From positions 78,177 to 142,176 of the forward strand of contig CH003306.1 in NCBI GenBank assembly GCA_000149265.1: DNA of 64,000 nucleotides, written 5' to 3'. This stretch comes from Ciona savignyi. Its lineage: Eukaryota; Chordata; Ascidiacea; Phlebobranchia; Cionidae. Every line of letters begins with the position of its first letter. Position 1 is the first letter of the stretch. The notes beneath the pieces were generated by a model. That model worked only from the letters and a program-made list of their open reading frames with translations, ran no database searches and had not been told where the DNA came from. Position numbers and translations under genes: made by a program. Positions 50,214-62,142 of the stretch are shown here, in pieces.

Positions 50214-53200
50214 TTAAACAGTAGGCTAAAGAATATTTATATATTTTAAACTGTATGCCACATTGCTACTCTGAAATAAGATGGGGTAATGAACAATCCA
50301 CAGTTGGTAAAATATGTATATATATATTTATAATGTAATTATGTAAAGGAAAAAAATGGGACGGAGAAATTAACTGCCAGTAAGGAAGGCAAACTGCACA
50401 GAAACATTTTTTTGCAAGGATTGGCAACAAATAGTGTGGTAATTTAGATTTACAAATGAGAACACCAACAGAATTAAATTTAAATTTTACATAGTTTTGT
50501 GTGAAATACATAAATACTAAGGAGAAAATAGAGAAAGAATATTAAAAGACCAATCAAACAAACTGAGAAATATGCAATTTTATAAGTAAATACTGGAACA
50601 AATGTACAATGTTAATTTACTTACCCACCAATATTTTTACAAGTTATATTGTATATAAGCTATATTATACAATATACATACACTTATATTCATAGTAATT
50701 AAGTATATATACCGGTACTTATAGTATATATCATTTTCATCTCAGCACAGCATTTATTATATCTGTATATTACATATATAACATAACTGTTTGTTCACAA
50801 ATTAGTGAAAATACTTTAATAAAAATGTTATATTTTATACTAGTCAATCAGAAATTGTTTGTATCTGAGTTTTAATAATTTAAGTGAACCACTTTATATT
50901 TGCGAGGTACTTCACACAAAATGTCGACACCTTTTTCAATAAATTTTGACCTTAAGCATAAGTTTAGCAATAGGTTTATGAATATAATCTAGCTTTAAAA
51001 CACTAGATTCACAATAACTTTCACTGAATTTAAAATTAAAATAAAACATAACTTAACAGGAAACCCCTAAATTTAACATTACGATGCAATATAACATACT
51101 CATCATGCTTATATAAATATAATATACGGTCATTAAAAACCAACGCATATTGAAAGTAAATTTTAAGAATAACAAAATGGAGATCTATCTGGGTCAGAGC
51201 CGCATAAACATTTTCCAGCGTTTTCCGGTAAATCCCCAGAAGAGATCCTATTGAAATTAGTGACCAATTAAAATCTACATATTTAGCGCAATCTAGGCCT
51301 AAATCTATTTTATGGGTAAAACCATCTGAAAACACAAAACCGGTTCCCATTTTTCGACACTTTCCTCTTCGCTATCCCCAATTAAACTATTCCGATATCT
51401 AGCGACTGGATTGGCAAAATACTTTAAACCTTAAAAAAACTTTTATTTTACTTGCTAATTTACGAACCAATGTTAGTTCAGTTAAGTTTATTTTTTGACC
51501 CACTTTTTAAAAATGATTGGATCGCCACCAAGTCCATTTATATATCTAAATAAGTTAGGTTGTAGCCTATTTGCTTGCAACTGGTCTTTAGCTGGTCGGC
51601 TGTCGGGCTGTGTCCTTGAGCAAGCCACTTAACGGGCATTGCCTGATTCCAGTGAAATATAGTGGGTTCTACCAAATTGAAGGAACGTGAAAATGATACA
51701 CAATACACTGTAATGGGTCCGGTAACCCGACAATGAGCCCGAGGTAAAACTGACGATCGTCAGGAAATCGATTTCCTATGTGTTAACGCCCCTTGCATTT
51801 TCCCCTTGGATAAACATGATATCCTATATTGCTAAAAGCGTAAATTGAGCTCCGCTTCATTGTTTTTATTTATCTGTTCAGTTTTGTAAAAGTTTAACAC
51901 GGTATTAAAATAAAGATATATATGCTTGTAAAATGTAACGTCGCCATTAGTGTATATATTTGTATCGATGTCACGAGGGAATAAAGATCGCTGTTGTATT
52001 TCCCCTTTTCCCACCATTTCACCAAAGTATAAAACTCCTATTTTCACCGCCTGCTCATTTTTCGTAAGGTAATAGGTCTATTGGTAGTTTTAGTTAGTAG
52101 CCTATGATTTAGAGTTGTTCAGTAACAATTTGGTAAATATTGTTTTTATTTCTAAAATTGGTTGTTTTTATAAAAAATGTAATTATTAAACTGTACATTC
52201 TTCGTTCCCGCCATCATTCTCGTGCTATTTTTGAATAAATTTATGAAGTTTTCGACAATGACGTGTTATTTCCAACTCTAAATAAGAGACCTCGTCTAAA
52301 CATAAACTTACTACAACTTCGCACAAAGACAGGTGCTGGAAATTCGCACCTAGTCGGAAGGTTAGGCTCCAATGCTGTAAATCCCAGGTTAATCGTGGAT
52401 GGGAAAACTCAAAGAGCCATATCACACGGTCAACCTTCGGATTACTTCGCGCCAACTCTGGGGTTATTAGAGCAATTGCAGTGGGATATATTATTGCAGT
52501 GTGAGATATTTTTTCAATTTAACTCACTAAACCACTGGTTGCAGACGACATCTGCCATGCGTCTTGCCTAAGGACACTATCGACTAGCTATTATAAAAAC
52601 TTTGGTGTGAAAGGTGGCGCGATAACTCATCAAGCTAACCGATATTTGGTCTGAACCTAGATTTACCAAAACCATACTGCTGTTGCAACTTCATCTTTCG
52701 CACAATAAGTTCATTTTACTCCTCGGGTGTGCTGGATTTTAAAGACTCACACGTTGCTATATTGCGACCAGAAAAATATACCCCCTTAAGAACTCTCGAT
52801 CAGTGCTAGGTCGAATCACATAGGACTAAGACATTTCTAAGTTTTTAGTTATAGAGTAGAATATGAGTGTTTTTTAATTATTTTTTTAACGCGCTAGTTA
52901 CAAAACGATTAATTAAATCATTAGTTTTTTTCCGATTTCTCTTTTTCGGACCGCACAATATTTAATGGTAAAGTATGATTCGGAGTATCATTTTATTCCC
53001 TAATTGAAAATAAACTGTATAAGTGTAAGAGGATTTGTCAAATGGATAGGGTGCACCAAATACGTTTGCTTTAAAAAAATTAATTCAAACAAACACACAA
53101 TCAAATATGGCAATCTAGAATAAAAACATTCAAATGTTTATCAAGAAAACCTCAAAGCGCAAGGTAAACTGTCGAGGGTATTTAAAATAGTTGTTGCCAT

Positions 53201-53730
53201 TTAGTAACATATTCCAAACAATCTTATCGAGATCAATTCAATTGAAAAATACAAATTAACAGTCAGCACATAATTATTGTTAAAATATATAATCTAAATC
53301 GTGGCATGTAAAACAATTTAGCTCCGTCTGGCAAAAGTGCAGAATGAAACACATTGCAATGAAGACGTCACAGAACATGAAAGCACAACATAGCCTACCA
53401 ATAAACGTAAGCAAAGATTTACTGTTGCGATATAATATAATAAATGTACTATTACTGATAGCGTGGGAAGGTAAAATAAACCGAACTGTTTTTTTCCCAA
53501 TCATTATTTGGCGGATCATCGTGTTGCTTCTTTACTAATCACGCATTTAACAACTTGTATGAAAAAGAGTGAATAAAAAATGTAAGAAAAAACACTTTAA
53601 AATTATTTAAAGAATGGAAACGACAAAAATTAAATAGAGAGAACATCTTGCTAGACCAAAGATTAAGCAAAATCATTTTTTCTTGGAAGAAATGATAGAT
53701 GATATGCCAACGGTGTTGATACTCATTTAG
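50214..53730. other. Gene-poor region between TTI1 and the single-exon membrane-protein ORF
   Basis: It holds the TTI1 promoter side, a SINE at 51575-51825, and a decayed SINE-like stretch at about 52370-52640. A 104-codon frame on the minus strand at 51350-51036 (MGTGFVFSDG…) lacks recognisable homology or flanking splice sites. I treat it as possible but unsupported. Confidence 0.45.
51575..51825 (+). repeat. SINE-like element (TGTCCTTGGGCAAG family)
   Basis: The order is GCTGTGTCCTTGAGCAAGCC, CAATACACTGTAATGGGTCC, GGTAACCCGACAATGAGCC, and CCCCTTGGATAAACATGATA at the end. It is the mirror orientation of the 40210 copy and covers nearly the full core and tail. Confidence 0.7.
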
Positions 53731-54432
53731 TTAAGTATAGATGAAGTCGATATTTAATAACACATATGCTACAGCTAGAATATATAATGAAAAAGATAAT
53801 ATACGACAAAAAATGTGGATAAATTTTGGACTAAACTTTTCCCCAAAATACTGACTGTAACAACTTGTTTCACTGATTGGCTTTTGGGTAGAATTGTTCC
53901 ACTTGTATTCAGTATTACGGCCAAATAGACTCAAAATGTACCACCATAAAATAGAAACTAAAGCATCCCATAACGTTAATTTGGTTTTTATTTTATTTTC
54001 ATTGTGGTTTGAGTGATTGTCAGATTCATTTGTGCCCCATAACATTTCATTTCTTGTAAAGAAACCATCGGTTTCGAAACTGTTGGCTAGATGACTAGTT
54101 TTTCGAGCAGGCGGGAGTTTTTCAATCTTCGGGTTACTTACAAAAGTGATATCTTCGCTGAGTTGCCTTGCTTGGTTTAGATTGGTCGGTCGACTATTTG
54201 TGTTCAATTTTCTTACATGCTGGAACCTTGAAATCCTTCTACTGGCTGCTTTGTCGACCGAAGACTGTTTCACTTTTTGGATAAATTTATTTCCAGCGGA
54301 ATTTGAAGCAACGTCGTGGGAACTTTGGAATGCGTTCAACGTAGACCTAAGAGTGCTTGACCTTTGATCATGTTCAGGTTCAGCTTCGAAGCTTTGTTTC
54401 CGAGCATACTGCCGATGTAGAAATGGACGCAT
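53731..54432 (-). CDS. Unrecognised 233-aa protein with two hydrophobic segments, single exon
   Basis: An intact frame runs from ATG (54432) to a stop at 53731. An in-frame TAG lies nine bases upstream of the ATG, so this start is the true 5' limit of the frame. Residues 1-150 are basic and serine/asparagine-rich with no clear fold. Two hydrophobic stretches follow: TLWDALVSILWWYILSLFG (about residues 153-171) and IFCRILSFSLYILAVAYVLL (about 207-226), separated by a polar loop rich in N and S. The layout suggests a small tail-anchored or hairpin membrane protein with a long cytosolic N-terminus. I do not recognise the family. The length of the frame in AT-rich DNA argues for a real gene, but there is no homology support and no clear polyadenylation signal. 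Confidence 0.5.
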   Translation of the reverse strand: MRPFLHRQYARKQSFEAEPEHDQRSSTLRSTLNAFQSSHDVASNSAGNKFIQKVKQSSVDKAASRRISRFQHVRKLNTNSRPTNLNQARQLSEDITFVSNPKIEKLPPARKTSHLANSFETDGFFTRNEMLWGTNESDNHSNHNENKIKTKLTLWDALVSILWWYILSLFGRNTEYKWNNSTQKPISETSCYSQYFGEKFSPKFIHIFCRILSFSLYILAVAYVLLNIDFIYT

Positions 54433-56450
54433 TATACTATACTATGTACACCTTTGATAATCTGAAACATTCGTTTCGTTAAAGTATCGTCCTATAACTA
54501 TCGTCCATTAACCTACTTTCATTAAAAGGATTGACATCTTGCGATGTCAGGCGTAAATAGTCCTATCATCATGCTACACATATAAAGTGCGGAACGTACA
54601 TCCAACACGAGATCATATCCAAGCGTTTCTGCCATTCATGTAGCAAACACATCTAAGCTGCCTTTCGATAATCGATTAGAAAGACTGACACCAGTACAAT
54701 AATAATTTTGACAGAAACGCAATCTGTGGAGTCAAATTCATTAATAATTCAAAACCAAATCAGGCATTTGTGCTTCCATTCGTATTGATTATTTTGCAAG
54801 CCTAAAACATCAGCGACCGCCACTGCTATATAAAACAAGCCAAGGCTACACAGCTTATATGCCAGCAACAAACACCAGACTGCACCAACATGTCATACGC
54901 ATAACGCGATTGCAATTAAAAATTGATTTCTTTGCTTTCGGAGTGGCCATATGCGGTCCAATAAATTAAGTCGATTACATTTTTTTTATAAACCTATATC
55001 GACCATTCGTGTTCCTGTGTTGAACTGTACACCCGTATCGTTATAAACCTGTTTCATTTATCTTCGAAGTTGTTTCTGATTTACGGACATATCACTTGAT
55101 AAGCCTGCAGCCACCGCATTAAAGTCAAGGTTAATTGTTTTACAATGATTTTATTACAGCAGAACGCTAAAGCATAAAACCTTTAAATAAATTGTAAGTT
55201 ATTACATTTCGGGTAAGGTGGATAACGATATTTATCCCTGTAGTCAAATCATTTGTTTTAAAACAACTAATAGAGCTGCTTCTTGCAGTCTTGTGAGTTC
55301 ATATATTCCAGGCATGATTTACTATATTCTAAATGGTAAATTATAATATATTTCCTACTTATAACTTGCTAGTCACCTTGGTAGGTTAGTTCAACATTTT
55401 TAGGGTTAAATTGACTTCTAATTACACCACACGAGTACCGATTACGATTTTACGAGACTAACATGGCTCCATCTGGCGCGTGTAATTATAACTACCAACT
55501 CGATAAGCACCTGCAACTCGGCAGCTGTTATAATGTATGTAAGAAGGTTATGTTTTTATAAGCTATAGCTTTATTTTGTGTTTTAGATTTTACTATTTAT
55601 AGTTCAGCAGTGATTTTTTTAAATACATTGTATTTTCCAATAGTTTTTAAATGCCTTATTCTTTTAAATGACCTTAATTTAAGACTAGGTATGTATTTTA
55701 TACAGCAATTCGAAAACAACCTGCTTCCAAATTTATACCATCGATCGTTTAACAACAAATATATATATAATATCTAATACTATGCTTCTCACACTTCAAT
55801 GTATAGACCTATGCTTCTGGTCTAAGTCTGGTCTAGGAACTTTATGGTATGCAATCAAAAAGGAAAATGCTAAATAAATCTAAGCTCTCTGGAAACTGAA
55901 CACTTTTGAGATACGATATAGTAACATAGATGCGTTTAATTAGATAATGAATGACGATATGGCAATAAATGAAATAAGATACGATATAGCATCATATGCG
56001 TGATGAAAAAATGAATGACGGTATCACAATGAATGAGAAAACTGCAGAATGGAATTGAAGATCTGTGATAATTATATGCATAACGGGTAACTAATTAATA
56101 AGTGTAAAAATGTTTTGGCGTATGACTGTCAGCATCGGACTGTGATTGGGTAATTCGATCCAACATAAAAATGAAATCGACCGACATTGAATGAGAAAAT
56201 TAAACGGAATATTTCCCGATCATATCATCTCTGCCATGCTGTGGAAAGTGAAGGTGATGGCAAATAAGTCTCTGCATTTGTTCTGCACTACATTATAACA
56301 GTCATCTGATCTAAGAATGGGTGCAAAGCCTTATTTTTAGATAATAAGTAAAATGCTGTGAATTGGGGTGTTATTCTCAAAAGTATAGTTGCATCTCTTG
56401 TTAATTGATCTGGCTTAGCCGAATCGAATCCACGCGCATGGTAGCCGCTT
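54433..56450. other. Intergenic region without recognised features
   Basis: About 2 kb of AT-rich sequence between the single-exon ORF and the UNC93A-like gene. GATACGATATAG occurs twice near 55911 and 55978, with ATGAATGACG motifs close by, a weak duplicated segment. I see no exon, RNA gene or complete transposon. Confidence 0.4.
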
Positions 56451-59378
56451 TTAAGAACAAGGTATAGCAATGTTGCCTATCCTATATAGTATTATGGTAC
56501 CATAGGTGAGTAGACTGTAATCACGAGTGTACAAATCATACAATAGGCTATAGTTACTAAGAATATCAAATATTGAAAAGATAGTTTTTAATGCAAGAAT
56601 TATTAGTGACCTTGTTGTTACTTCGTTTTGCACAGAAGCCTCGTCCATCTGCACGTCTGGTTCCGATTGCACGAATGAGCCAAACTTGTATTCCGATATC
56701 GCTATCAGATGAATGCGTTTAAAAAATGTTGATGTTGCAATTGTAACTCACCGTGGGTCGCAGTTGCGATCAAGAGCACGGCTGACATTAGGTACAGCTT
56801 TATATACACGCACAGTGCGGTACTGATGGCGAACATGGTAGTGAAACCAATATTAGACCACCAAATCCAGGCAATCTGAGCTCGATCTGTGCTTGCTCCA
56901 TCGAAAACAACTTTTGCCATTACTGCAACAGATCATATTTGGGTCATGGTTTAACACTTCAGCTGTTGTTTACCTGATGTTATCATTTGCACCGATCCGT
57001 CTACCACACCACAACAAAACAGCATTCCATACACTTCAAAAACACTAGTTTGCTCATTGGGAACCCACAAACCGTAGAACAGGTATAAACCAAAGTTGAA
57101 AGAAAGACCAATTGCAGCCGGGATTCTCCTAAGTTTAAGACAAAATTATATATTTTTGCGTCCTATAATCATATATATCACAGTCAATTATATTTACCTT
57201 CCCCAACGGGCCAACATCTTGCCGAAACCCAAAGAAGTAACAAGAGAGCTAACTCCATACACAGCCATGCACAGTCCGACCTAAATTTAACATGATAAAA
57301 GTTGGGCTCGTGGAATTATATAAACAGACCTCGGTGATGCCGAACACGCAAGAAACGTATGCGCGGGTGACTTCTGAGTAAACGAATGACATGTGTAAAC
57401 CAAATTGGAATTGCAAAGGTGCCATTAACAATTGCTTGGCGTTCAGCAAATGCCACAAGTTCGCTTTGATGTCGGATTTAAGGGAATCTATCCCAGGCTT
57501 TATTACAACTTCCTTATAATCTTGCACAGAGTCATGATCTTCGTTAACCTGTTGGGGTAGGATCCTTTTATTATACAAACCATAAAGTAAAGCATATTAT
57601 TGTTTATAGTGTGTATAACGCAAATCATGTAGAACACAACAAGTATAATATAAGTACAATGGCACATCAATATACCTACATGCTTACTCTCGCTTTTATT
57701 AATATTCCCATTTATGTCGAGTTCCTCCACGTCCAGCCCTGGGTTATCTTCGCCATGCGGAGCATCAAGCGTGCTATCCATATTATCTAGAAATATTGGG
57801 CATATTATGTAATTGTCGTCGAAGGAGTATTGAACATGTATGTAAATGTGTTAACATTACGGTTTCTAAGCAACATTGTGAGAAAATTGTGTAATTCTGT
57901 CAACAACTAACTTGAAAATAAATTTTCTCCTACCTCTGTCAGGTGATGGTACGAAAAAGTAGCATATTACGCCAATTATAGTCATTATGACAAATATGCC
58001 CATCATAATGTAGATTGTCGATTGTTCGGCTGCGTGATACTTGGCTGTTTCTTCTTCGCTCTTCATCTGGCAGTCTTTTGCTCCACACACTTCGCTAACA
58101 TGCGATCTGTCGGGAAATGGCAGTTAATATCGTAATTCTACTGCAAGCTTTGCTGTTTCCTGTTCTTGTGTTTTTGTATTTATGTGATTACAAAACGTGC
58201 AAAATCTCAGCGGTAAAATCAACATAACAAAATTAAAATCGTACCGACCATCGGAGTTGATTGTAAGGTTTAAAGTCGACTGTTCCTTGCTCCCTACTTT
58301 AAAGATAACATACGGGATCAGGTTGCCGAAAACCTATAGTAGGAGATATTTAAATGTTAAGATATTTTGCTGAAATCGATATGGCTATCGTTAGTTTAAA
58401 TTATCGTTTTTACATAATCCCGGAGCTTGTTTCGAACTCGTGGTACCCTAAGCAGTCATGTTTTACTATTATTCGTACTAACCGTTCTTTTTTACTGAGC
58501 CAAGTTTCGAGTCCATAATGGGCTCAACACTAAGACCCGTTTTGTGTATAGTAGTAGGTATATGTATCGGTCGTGCTAATCATTTTTTTTTTTTTTTTTT
58601 TTTTTTTTCCTACTGAGCTAAGTTTTGAACCCATGGGCTCGTTACTAGGACCGTTTTTAAGAGTCGGTATATGTATCGGTCGCGTTAACCATTTGGCCAC
58701 ACGACCGTACCCGTCGTGCTAATCATTCGGCTGCACGAGGCATTCGAGTATTCAAACAGCGCCACCACGCGGTACCTGACAAGATTGAAAGACGCAGAAG
58801 AAATATCCCGATACCGAGCTGATGCAACTACACAGCGAACGCGTTCCAAATTTCTCATATTTTCTTGCAAAGTAGAGAATGTATTTTCCCGAGCATAGCC
58901 AGAAGCAACCTTTCGCGATGCCGTTAAGAATGCTCGCTGGTACAATGGTGTAGTAAGCTGCGGAAATTTTGTTTTAGTACGATTATTTTCTTTCGGGTAG
59001 CCTGACTAATACATCGACTGTTCAGGTACCTGGAAAGAAATTCGCTGCTGCGTACACAACAAAACTCAACTGTGTTCCGATGAAGCACCATTTGACGTCA
59101 AAACGCCAAAGCAAAAGCGGAGTAATGGACAGGGAGCTTAATGATGAGCTGGCAAACATCACCGTAGATCCAATAGCCCCTGCGCGAAAGGCAGTGATTG
59201 TTTACACACAACTATTTACACCAGAGGGGTGGTTACCAAGTCCTCCGTCTATATTCATACTGCTCTGCAGATTGACAAGGGCAAGATTTGCCGAAAACAC
59301 CAGCAGAACTCCCAGTAAGTAGATGGCGAAACTTTTGTTGGTATTTCGGCGAAGATCACTTGCGGTTGTTTTCTTCAT
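56451..59378 (-). CDS. UNC93A: UNC93A-like multi-pass membrane protein, 11 exons
   Basis: Exons 59378-59237, 59179-59030, 58957-58776, 58333-58245, 58106-57934, 57786-57680, 57548-57330, 57280-57198, 57128-56974, 56922-56752 and 56701-56451 join in frame to 574 codons. Similarity to UNC93A is seen from the N-terminus: LLGVLLVFSANLALVNLQSS, then GGLG and the GSTVMFASS helix. It continues with a lumenal CGAKDCQM segment, LQFQFGLHMSFVYSEVTRAYV, and GLCMAVYGVSSLV. The last part is VDGSVQMITS then AWIWWSNIGFTTMFAISTAL. It has the MFS-like multi-helix pattern expected of the family (UNC-93 of worms regulates a two-pore K+ channel; the function of UNC93A is poorly defined). Human UNC93A is about 457 aa. 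The extra length here is an acidic loop around residues 250-290 and a long C-terminal tail. The tail after VTTRS is uncertain: a GT at that point could splice onward. Confidence 0.85.
58495..58745 (-). mobile_element. Nested pair of tRNA-derived SINEs with 15-bp target duplication
   Basis: A younger copy (58585-58712, minus strand) has a tRNA-like head, CGTGTGGCCAAATGGTTAAC, and a 24-base-plus poly(A) tail, seen as T's from 58585. It is flanked by GTCGTGCTAATCATT at 58570-58584 and 58713-58727, a perfect 15-bp duplication. The flanks are themselves the two halves of an older copy of the same family (58495-58584 and 58713-58745). This lies in an UNC93A-like intron. Confidence 0.85.
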
Positions 59379-59449
59379 TTTGACACCTATGACTAATCTG
59401 GTTATCTGTCTGATTGTCTTTTTTAATTTAGCTTTATCGTGACGTACTA

Positions 59450-59710
59450 GATAGCTTAATCAATAGGAGCGTAAGCCGATAAGCTGCATCGAAACCAGCC
59501 ACTGACTAGACGGGTTTGTTATTGGACAAGAAACTTAAGCGAACATCGCTTGAGCCCAGTAGATTAATAGGTTTTATTAAACAAAAAGGTCTTACTCACA
59601 TACACAACACAATGCAATAGCTTTGGTAACCCGACAGTGGACGAGAGGTAATATGGCAATTACCAGTGTCAAGATGTCACATGCGTTTTCCATCCATTCA
59701 TGAGGATAAA
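59450..59710 (+). repeat. SINE-like element (TGTCCTTGGGCAAG family)
   Basis: Diverged head and core (TATTGGACAAGAAACTTAAG), then GAGCCCAGTAGATTAATAGG, TGGTAACCCGACAGTGGACG and TTCATGAGGATAAAAT. The order is the same as in the 51575 copy. It lies upstream of the UNC93A-like start codon. Confidence 0.6.
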
Positions 59711-62142
59711 ATGTAATTCTATCCTACCCTATATCATAATATATACATTAAAATATAATATCGAAAAAATCCTAAAGATCGTAGAAATCCACCCAGAAAA
59801 TTGCGACGACAAAAATAAGTTTTACGACTCGTTCTCTGCTTATATGGAACGAAGTTATCGGGGAGAAAAACGTACATGGATATAAAGGTTAGTTTGGAAC
59901 AATCCAGACTGATCCGGTGAAACCTCGAGCTGTTAGTGGTCGCGGTATGGGCGTCTCTTGTGGGTGGAACCTCATAACATGACCTCATATAGTTAGGCAT
60001 TTGTCATCAAGACTGACCTTTGCTGAATAAAAACGAAGTTTTAAGTGAGAAAACTGTTACATATATAGGAGTGGGACATGGCGAATACACTTACATGTAA
60101 TTATAAGCCATGGTCTGACCGGCAGTTCGTTAGTTTACCACGGGGTATCCGTAAGTTACTTGTTATTGCCAAAGTTCATTTTAACAACCAAAGCAAATAT
60201 ACAAGCAATAAATTTTAGTAGCAACTATAAAGCACAACGAGATAGATCAAGAAGCGCCCAATAAAACGTTCAACTCTAACCAGATCCAACCGGAATAAAC
60301 TGGCCACGGATAACACGAACTAGTGCAAAATTATAGCTTTCTATCGTAGTCAATGCAAACAGACCATCCTTTTTCTACATTTGTCCAAAACAACAATTAA
60401 ATCAACATCATTATTTTATTGTAATCATCTTCACTGCTTATATTCACCGATGATTTCTATTTTTTAAGATTGCGGCGGTACCCTACAAACTATCACATTT
60501 TACGGCGCATGTCTACATTTTATCGGTAACCAACACACATACTGTTCAGTTATAGTGATATTTGAGACATTTTTAACGTAATGGCAGTTTTTTTTAAAGG
60601 AAAATTAAAGTGCTCCCCGATACTTGGAAAACTTTCGTTATACGTAAGTCTCGTTATATACGTCAAGTCTTTCTTTATATACGCGGGGCAAAATGTGTGC
60701 AATCAGCACCATATCATCGCTTTGTTGTGCTGGTATGTTGGCGAAATACATAAATTCAACGGTTGTATATGAACAGTTTCATATAAAAAGGCAAGCTACA
60801 TGCTTGTCGCGGATTGCCTTGGAAGAAAGCGGAGATGACTCAATGTGATATGGTGAGTTGTTCAACAATTCTATGTAATATTTTTATCAAATTCAATACA
60901 TTGTTAATGCTCCGCATTCTAGAAAACAGGGAAAGAATTATCGGTATAAAACAGTGTTAATTCCAGAGAACTGATTTTTTCTTCGACAAACCCTACGATA
61001 CTTGGTAAAATATGGGAGTTTTTTCTTGTAATAAAAAAGCACATTTGTCCAAATAATTTACGACGCTGCGTGTTTACGTCTGAATCGCAAGACCAGGTAC
61101 GTCACCGAGAACCTGCCCGACTGTAATATATGTCCATGACCAATATAAATAAGTGTGTACTTTCTATGCCATGAGATGGCGCTAAAGAGTTTGTGAATAA
61201 AGAATTAATAAACCTACGAGATTGTAGTAGTAATCAAGCCCGAGTTTACTTGACCTTCAAAATCAAACGATATCGCATTTTCCTGGAATGGATCTTTGAA
61301 TTTATTTGGGATGGATTGTTGAATGGTTAACGCGACCATACACATACCAATTCTTTACAAACTTTGCCCACTTAAAAATAATATAGAATACTATGCTTAT
61401 TACTTATGCCGGTATACTATATGGAGTATAATTTTATATTACTGATAAAAATATATTTTCCAATAAGGCATGTGCAGTTTTTAAAAAACATCCTTCATAT
61501 TTGGTTAAGAATTCACGTTAAAAACATTGAAAGAACTCAACACATCTTTCCCGATTAGATACCAAAATAGGAAAGCTAAAAACAGATCATCATTTATTTG
61601 AACAAAAGTGGAAATTTTCAGACAATTATACTGAAACACCGAACATCTCTGTAAGTTTCAATCTAATTGGCGTAGTACAAACGATGACAGTCGAAACAAT
61701 AGTAAAAATGATTGATCTTTCTTCAGAAAATAAAAATGTCCCTGTATAAATACAGTCAGCGTTGATGCTGACAATTTCACTATCACTGCCAGGCCAAAAG
61801 AAAGTTTGTTTATAAAGGGAGCTAAGGCGCGTGTTGGCGGTTTAATACGACAATAGCATACAGTCACTCCTGTGATCCCGTGTTATTGGTGTCTTGACTA
61901 CCGTACTGAGTGTATGATGTGACGTGCAGATGTGACTTTCAAGACTGTGTTGATTCTGTACATTGGTTTTCCATTTATGGTAATAAGTATTGGTAGCTTG
62001 CAGTACTAATAATTAAATGGATTATTCATATATTAATTTGGTAATTTCAGTGAAATTTGGTCTGTAAGTTCAGTTTAATTTAATGGGAGTGGAGCGTACA
62101 ATACGTTTTGAGGGTAATAAATAATGTTGTTGTGATTTCATA
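59711..62142. other. Intergenic region between divergent UNC93A-like and the right-end gene
   Basis: These two genes point away from each other, so both promoters should lie between 59379 and 62142. Apart from a SINE head fragment at 61319-61350 (TGTTGAATGGTTAACGCGACC) I see nothing distinctive. Short frames at 59700 and 60581 lack support. Confidence 0.4.

Noticed and set aside
51036-51350. 104-codon minus-strand frame starting MGTGFVFSDG
   Set aside because: No homology, splice context or polyadenylation signal, and the composition is typical of AT-rich chance frames.
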